A DNA stretch of 64,000 nt from Trabulsiella odontotermitis (GTDB lineage: Bacteria; Pseudomonadota; Gammaproteobacteria; Enterobacterales; Enterobacteriaceae). Below, in pieces: positions 60,898 to 64,000 of the stretch (position 1 is the first letter of the stretch; each line of letters starts with the position of its first letter). The stretch is taken from NCBI RefSeq assembly GCF_030053895.1, contig NZ_CP125781.1, positions 620,001 through 684,000 on the forward strand, given 5' to 3'. Made by a program: the position numbers and the translations under genes. The notes beneath the pieces are model-generated. The model was given only the letters and a program-made list of their open reading frames with translations. It ran no database searches and was not told the origin of the DNA.

Positions 60898-61788
60898 ATG
60901 AATCGTGAAGCCATCTGTCTGCAACTGACGGAACAGATTAAACAACTGATATCTCATCAGGAAAAGCTGAACGACCTGCTGCCTGACGTCCGCCTGCTAT
61001 ACGGTACGCAGCCCGGTACGCGTACGCCGGTGATGTATCAGCCCGGCATCGTATTTCTCTTTTCGGGTCATAAGATTGGCTATATCAATGAGCGAACGTT
61101 CCGCTACGACACCAATGAATATCTGTTGTTGACCGTTCCACTGCCTTTTGAGTGCGAAACCTTCGCGACGCCCGATGTACCGCTGGCGGGTATTCGCCTC
61201 AATGTTGATATTTTGCAACTCCAGGAATTGCTGATGGACATCGGCGAAGACGATCTTTTCCGCCCGGCGATGGCCGCCAGCGGGATCAACTCTGCCACGC
61301 TCTCCGACGATATTCTCTGCGCGGCGGAACGGCTGCTGGATGTGATGGAAAGACCGCTGGATGCGCGCATTCTCGGTAAGCAGATTATCCGCGAGATCCT
61401 TTACCATGTGTTGACAGGCCCTTGCGGCGGCGCGTTGCTGGCGGTGGTCAGTCGTCAGACGCATTTCAGCCTGATTAGCCGGGTGCTGAAGCGCATTGAA
61501 AGCCAGTACACCGAAAACCTAAGCGTCGATCAACTGGCGGCGGAAGCCAACATGAGCGTCTCGGCGTTTCACCATAATTTCAAATCGGTCACCAGTACCT
61601 CGCCCTTGCAGTACCTGAAAACCTATCGTCTGCATCGGGCGCGGATGTTGATCATCCACGATGGCATGAAGGCCAGTGCGGCGGCGATGCGCGTAGGCTA
61701 TGAAAGCGCGTCGCAGTTCAGTCGGGAATTTAAGCGTTACTTTGGCATGACGCCAGGCGAGGATGCGGCGCGGATTCGCCGGGCGTAA
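60898..61788 (+). CDS. yqhC: AraC-family activator YqhC
   Basis: The 296-residue regulator has an N-terminal AraC_N cupin-like domain (about 25-180, with GTQPGTRTPVMYQPG and LLTVPLPFECE) and a C-terminal pair of helix-turn-helix units (VDQLAAEANMSVSAFHHNFK and KASAAAMRVGYESASQFSREF). E. coli YqhC activates yqhD-dkgA when aldehydes are present, possibly through modification or redox change of a cysteine; Cys residues are at EAICLQL, PFECE, ILCAAE and GPCGG here. It is divergent from its target with 195 bases between. Confidence 0.96.
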   Translation: MNREAICLQLTEQIKQLISHQEKLNDLLPDVRLLYGTQPGTRTPVMYQPGIVFLFSGHKIGYINERTFRYDTNEYLLLTVPLPFECETFATPDVPLAGIRLNVDILQLQELLMDIGEDDLFRPAMAASGINSATLSDDILCAAERLLDVMERPLDARILGKQIIREILYHVLTGPCGGALLAVVSRQTHFSLISRVLKRIESQYTENLSVDQLAAEANMSVSAFHHNFKSVTSTSPLQYLKTYRLHRARMLIIHDGMKASAAAMRVGYESASQFSREFKRYFGMTPGEDAARIRRA

Positions 61789-61812
61789 GGCGTTGCCCGG
61801 CGGCGTCAGCGA

Positions 61813-62472
61813 TCAGGCGCTGTAGTATTTCTTCTTAATAACCACAATCAGTGTACCGAGCAGCCCGGCCACTAACAGGAAAATTGGCAGGATCATCAGG
61901 AAGGTCATCACCTGATCTTCATGGCGTTTCACGAACGGGATCATGCTGAGCGCGTAGCCCAGGCTGGTTACCACGCCTACCCACAGCAGGGCGCTCAGCC
62001 AGTTGAAGAACTGGAAGCGGCGGCTCGACAGCCCGGAAATGCCTGCCATGGTCGGTAGCAGGGTGCGTACAAACGCCAGAAAACGCCCGGCAAGCAGCGC
62101 CAGCAGGCCATGACGGTCAAACATGCAGGTCGCGCGCTGATGGTATTTCGCGGGGAGTTGCGCCAGCCAGCTTTTTACAATTTGCGTATTGCTGAGCCAG
62201 CGTCCCTGGAAATAGCTCAGCCAGCAACCCAGACTGGCCGCGGTGGTCAGAATTACGAGGGTAGGTACAAAGTCCATGACGCCTTTTGCGACAAGCGCCC
62301 CTGCCAGTAACAGCAAACTGTCGCCCGGTAAGAAAGAGGCAGGAAGCAAACCGTTTTCCAGAAACAACGTCGCAAACATAACCAGATAAACAACACCCAC
62401 AACGTGAGGATTCGCCAGTGCAGCAAAGTCGTGCTGCCAGAGAGCGGCGACTATATCTTGAATGACTACCAT
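61813..62472 (-). CDS. yghB: DedA-family membrane protein YghB
   Basis: The 219-residue inner membrane protein has the DedA motifs: GDSLLLLAGAL with the membrane acidic residue, GCWLSYFQGRW, and GRFLAFVRTLLPTMAGIS. In E. coli YghB and YqjA act redundantly in membrane lipid homeostasis, cell division and proton-dependent export. The gene is monocistronic and in the same orientation as metC upstream. Confidence 0.96.
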   Translation of the reverse strand: MVVIQDIVAALWQHDFAALANPHVVGVVYLVMFATLFLENGLLPASFLPGDSLLLLAGALVAKGVMDFVPTLVILTTAASLGCWLSYFQGRWLSNTQIVKSWLAQLPAKYHQRATCMFDRHGLLALLAGRFLAFVRTLLPTMAGISGLSSRRFQFFNWLSALLWVGVVTSLGYALSMIPFVKRHEDQVMTFLMILPIFLLVAGLLGTLIVVIKKKYYSA

Positions 62473-62615
62473 GAACTTTCCTAAAGAACCGCGCTTATTT
62501 TGCTATTGTACTCCTGATGTTCCCCAAACACCTTGATCGCGGGCGCAACAAATACAGACAATTCTGAAGAAATTATCTGTAAATCTGTTCATTCAGGTGC
62601 ACAGCCTGCGCCACT

Positions 62616-63803
62616 TTACACGATGCGACTGAACCCCGCCGCTAAATCCGCGATAAGATCGTCAACATTCTCTAAGCCGATGTGCACTCGCACCAGGGTA
62701 CCGCTGAAATCGACCTCACCGCCGGGGCGCATGTGCGCGATTTGCTCAGGCTGATTGGCGAGGATCAGCGACTCGTAGCCGCCCCAGGAAAAGGCCATGC
62801 TGAACAGCTCGAATGGATCGAGATAGGCGGAAAGTTCTGCGTCAGTGAGGCGTTTTTTCAGAACGAATGAGAACAAACCGCTGCTACCTGTAAAATCCCG
62901 TTTCCAGTATTCGTGGCCTTTACTGCCTGCAAGTGCAGGATGGTTTACTCGTTCAACCTGCGGGTGGTTTGAGAGCCATTCGGCAATTTTAAGACTGCTT
63001 TCGTGATGCTGACGCAAACGCAGCCCGAGGGTACGTAAACCGCGGCTGGTCATGTAGGCGGTATCGGCATCCACCATCTGCCCCATCAGGTAAGCATTTT
63101 CCCGCAGACGATCCCAACAGCGGGCGTTGGCGACCGCGGTACCGATCATGCCGTCGGAATGGCCGATCAGGTATTTCGTGGCGGCCTGGATAGAAATATC
63201 GATGCCGAACTCCAGCGCCTTAAAAAGAATGCCTGCGGCCCAGGTGTTATCGATCATAATGATCGCCTCAGGGGCCACGCGGCGGACGGCCTGGACAATC
63301 GCCGGAACATCGTGAACTTCCATGGTGATCGACCCCGGCGATTCCAGAAACACCACTTTGGTGTTCGGCTTCACCAGTTGCGCGATGTCGGCGCCGATCA
63401 GCGGATCAAACCAACAAGTGCTGACGCCGAGCCGGGCAAGCATTTTGGTACAGAAATCCTGGCTGGGTTCGTAGGCGGTGTTGGTCATCAGCACTTCATC
63501 ACCCTGCTCGACAAACGCCAGAATGGAATTCGCGACCGCTGCCGCGCCGCAGGGGAAGAGGGCGCAACCGGCGCCGCCTTCCAGTTCGCACATCGCTTCC
63601 TGCAATGAGAAGTGGGTCAGCGTGCCGCGACGGCCATAAAACAGCTCGCCTTTCGCGCGGTTGCGGGTCGCTTGTTTTTTTGCGTCGACCGTGTCAAAAA
63701 CCAGAGAAGAGGCGCGCTGAATGACGCTGTTAACCGCGCCCAGCGTGTATTTTTTGCTACGCCCTGCGTTAACCAGCGCGGTGTCGAGGTGCTTGTCTGC
63801 CAT
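62616..63803 (-). CDS. metC: Cystathionine beta-lyase MetC
   Basis: The 395-residue PLP enzyme of the Cys/Met family splits cystathionine to homocysteine, pyruvate and ammonia in methionine synthesis. Landmarks are KGELFYGRRGTLTHFSLQ, the active-site lysine in SIQAATKYLIGHSDGMIG (about 210), and the substrate-binding SWGGYESL near the C-terminus, which marks a beta-lyase. Three met boxes lie directly upstream. It competes for cystathionine with the gamma-lyase encoded at 5008-6156 in the same window. Confidence 0.97.
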   Translation of the reverse strand: MADKHLDTALVNAGRSKKYTLGAVNSVIQRASSLVFDTVDAKKQATRNRAKGELFYGRRGTLTHFSLQEAMCELEGGAGCALFPCGAAAVANSILAFVEQGDEVLMTNTAYEPSQDFCTKMLARLGVSTCWFDPLIGADIAQLVKPNTKVVFLESPGSITMEVHDVPAIVQAVRRVAPEAIIMIDNTWAAGILFKALEFGIDISIQAATKYLIGHSDGMIGTAVANARCWDRLRENAYLMGQMVDADTAYMTSRGLRTLGLRLRQHHESSLKIAEWLSNHPQVERVNHPALAGSKGHEYWKRDFTGSSGLFSFVLKKRLTDAELSAYLDPFELFSMAFSWGGYESLILANQPEQIAHMRPGGEVDFSGTLVRVHIGLENVDDLIADLAAGFSRIV

Positions 63804-63821
63804 GTTAATCTGCCTGTTTTT

Positions 63822-63845
63822 ATACGTCTGGACGTCCAGACTACC
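63822..63845 (-). promoter_or_regulatory. MetJ operator of metC (three tandem met boxes)
   Basis: ATACGTCT, GGACGTCC and AGACTACC match the met box AGACGTCT at 6, 6 and 5 of 8 positions, directly in tandem, 19 bases before the metC start. MetJ control of metC is established in E. coli. The middle unit is shared with the site before the importer operon. Confidence 0.85.
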
Positions 63846-63970
63846 ATGACTGATAAAAGCTGCACCAGTGGTTCACTGATAAAGCAGAATATTTTTCATA
63901 GAGAAGAAATGCGCTTTTTTTACTGCGTCAGCGCAAGGAAAAGAAGTGTGATTTACGGCACTATGTAAAT

Positions 63971-63989
63971 ACTAATGAGAACGACTATC
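63971..63989 (+). promoter_or_regulatory. Fur-box-like site at the right edge
   Basis: ACTAATGAGAACGACTATC matches the 19-bp Fur consensus at 13 positions. In E. coli the Fur-repressed exbBD genes are divergent from metC here, so the site likely belongs to exbB, which would begin beyond the window. No gene start is visible in 63846-64000. Confidence 0.6.
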
Positions 63990-64000
63990 AATTCGACGAC

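Overview
This window is chromosomal DNA from a member of the Enterobacteriaceae. From rpoD rightwards the gene content and order closely follow Escherichia coli K-12 (mug, rpoD, dnaG, rpsU, tsaD, plsY, folB, uppP, cca, ygiM, ygiF, glnE, hldE, glgS, ubiK, ribB, zupT, ygiD, ygiC, ygiB, tolC, nudF, yqiB, cpdA, yqiA, parE, ygiN, mdaB, qseCB, ygiW, parC, plsC, ftsP, ygiQ, dkgA, yqhD, yqhC, yghB, metC). A reverse-transsulfuration pair of the Klebsiella type, and protein sequences that differ from E. coli, suggest a relative of Klebsiella, Enterobacter, Kosakonia or Citrobacter. The genus cannot be fixed from the sequence alone.

Layout. 1-2245: the 3' end of aer and a second chemoreceptor gene, which has a near-perfect sigma-28 promoter but an in-frame amber stop. 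2237-3785: the nickel/iron pair yqjI and yqjH with shared palindromic operators and a Fur box. 3815-4792: a J-domain protein of unknown role. 5008-10484: cystathionine gamma-lyase and beta-synthase genes (methionine to cysteine), divergent from a complete methionine-type ABC importer, with two groups of MetJ-box-like repeats between them. 10485-14922: an accessory block on the 3' side of the tRNA-Ile2 gene. It holds a P4-phage-like antisense-RNA immunity module controlling an unknown gene, a Phd/YefM-RelE toxin-antitoxin pair, several AT-rich genes of unknown function and a decayed gene. No integrase is visible.

14923-32686: conserved core, including the rpsU-dnaG-rpoD macromolecular synthesis operon, envelope lipid genes, nitrogen control (glnE), ADP-heptose synthesis (hldE) and ribB under an FMN riboswitch. 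32748-37715: a complete chaperone-usher fimbrial operon (ygiL-yqiGHI type), placed between ribB and zupT rather than next to glgS as I recall for K-12, followed by an AT-rich stretch. 38144-63803: core genes for metal uptake, efflux (tolC), the nudF-yqiB-cpdA-yqiA-parE operon, topoisomerase IV (parE and parC), the QseBC two-component system with a PmrA/QseB-type box before ygiW, aldehyde reductases (dkgA, yqhD) with the regulator yqhC, and metC with classical met boxes. The right edge ends in a Fur-box-like site in the metC upstream region, where exbB lies in E. coli.

The most unusual element is the compact P4-type RNA module at about 10.62-10.83 kb. It has a structured RNA whose loop is complementary to one site upstream and one downstream, the seqA-cI-seqB-seqC layout known from satellite phage P4, but it stands ahead of a single unknown gene and not in a recognisable prophage.
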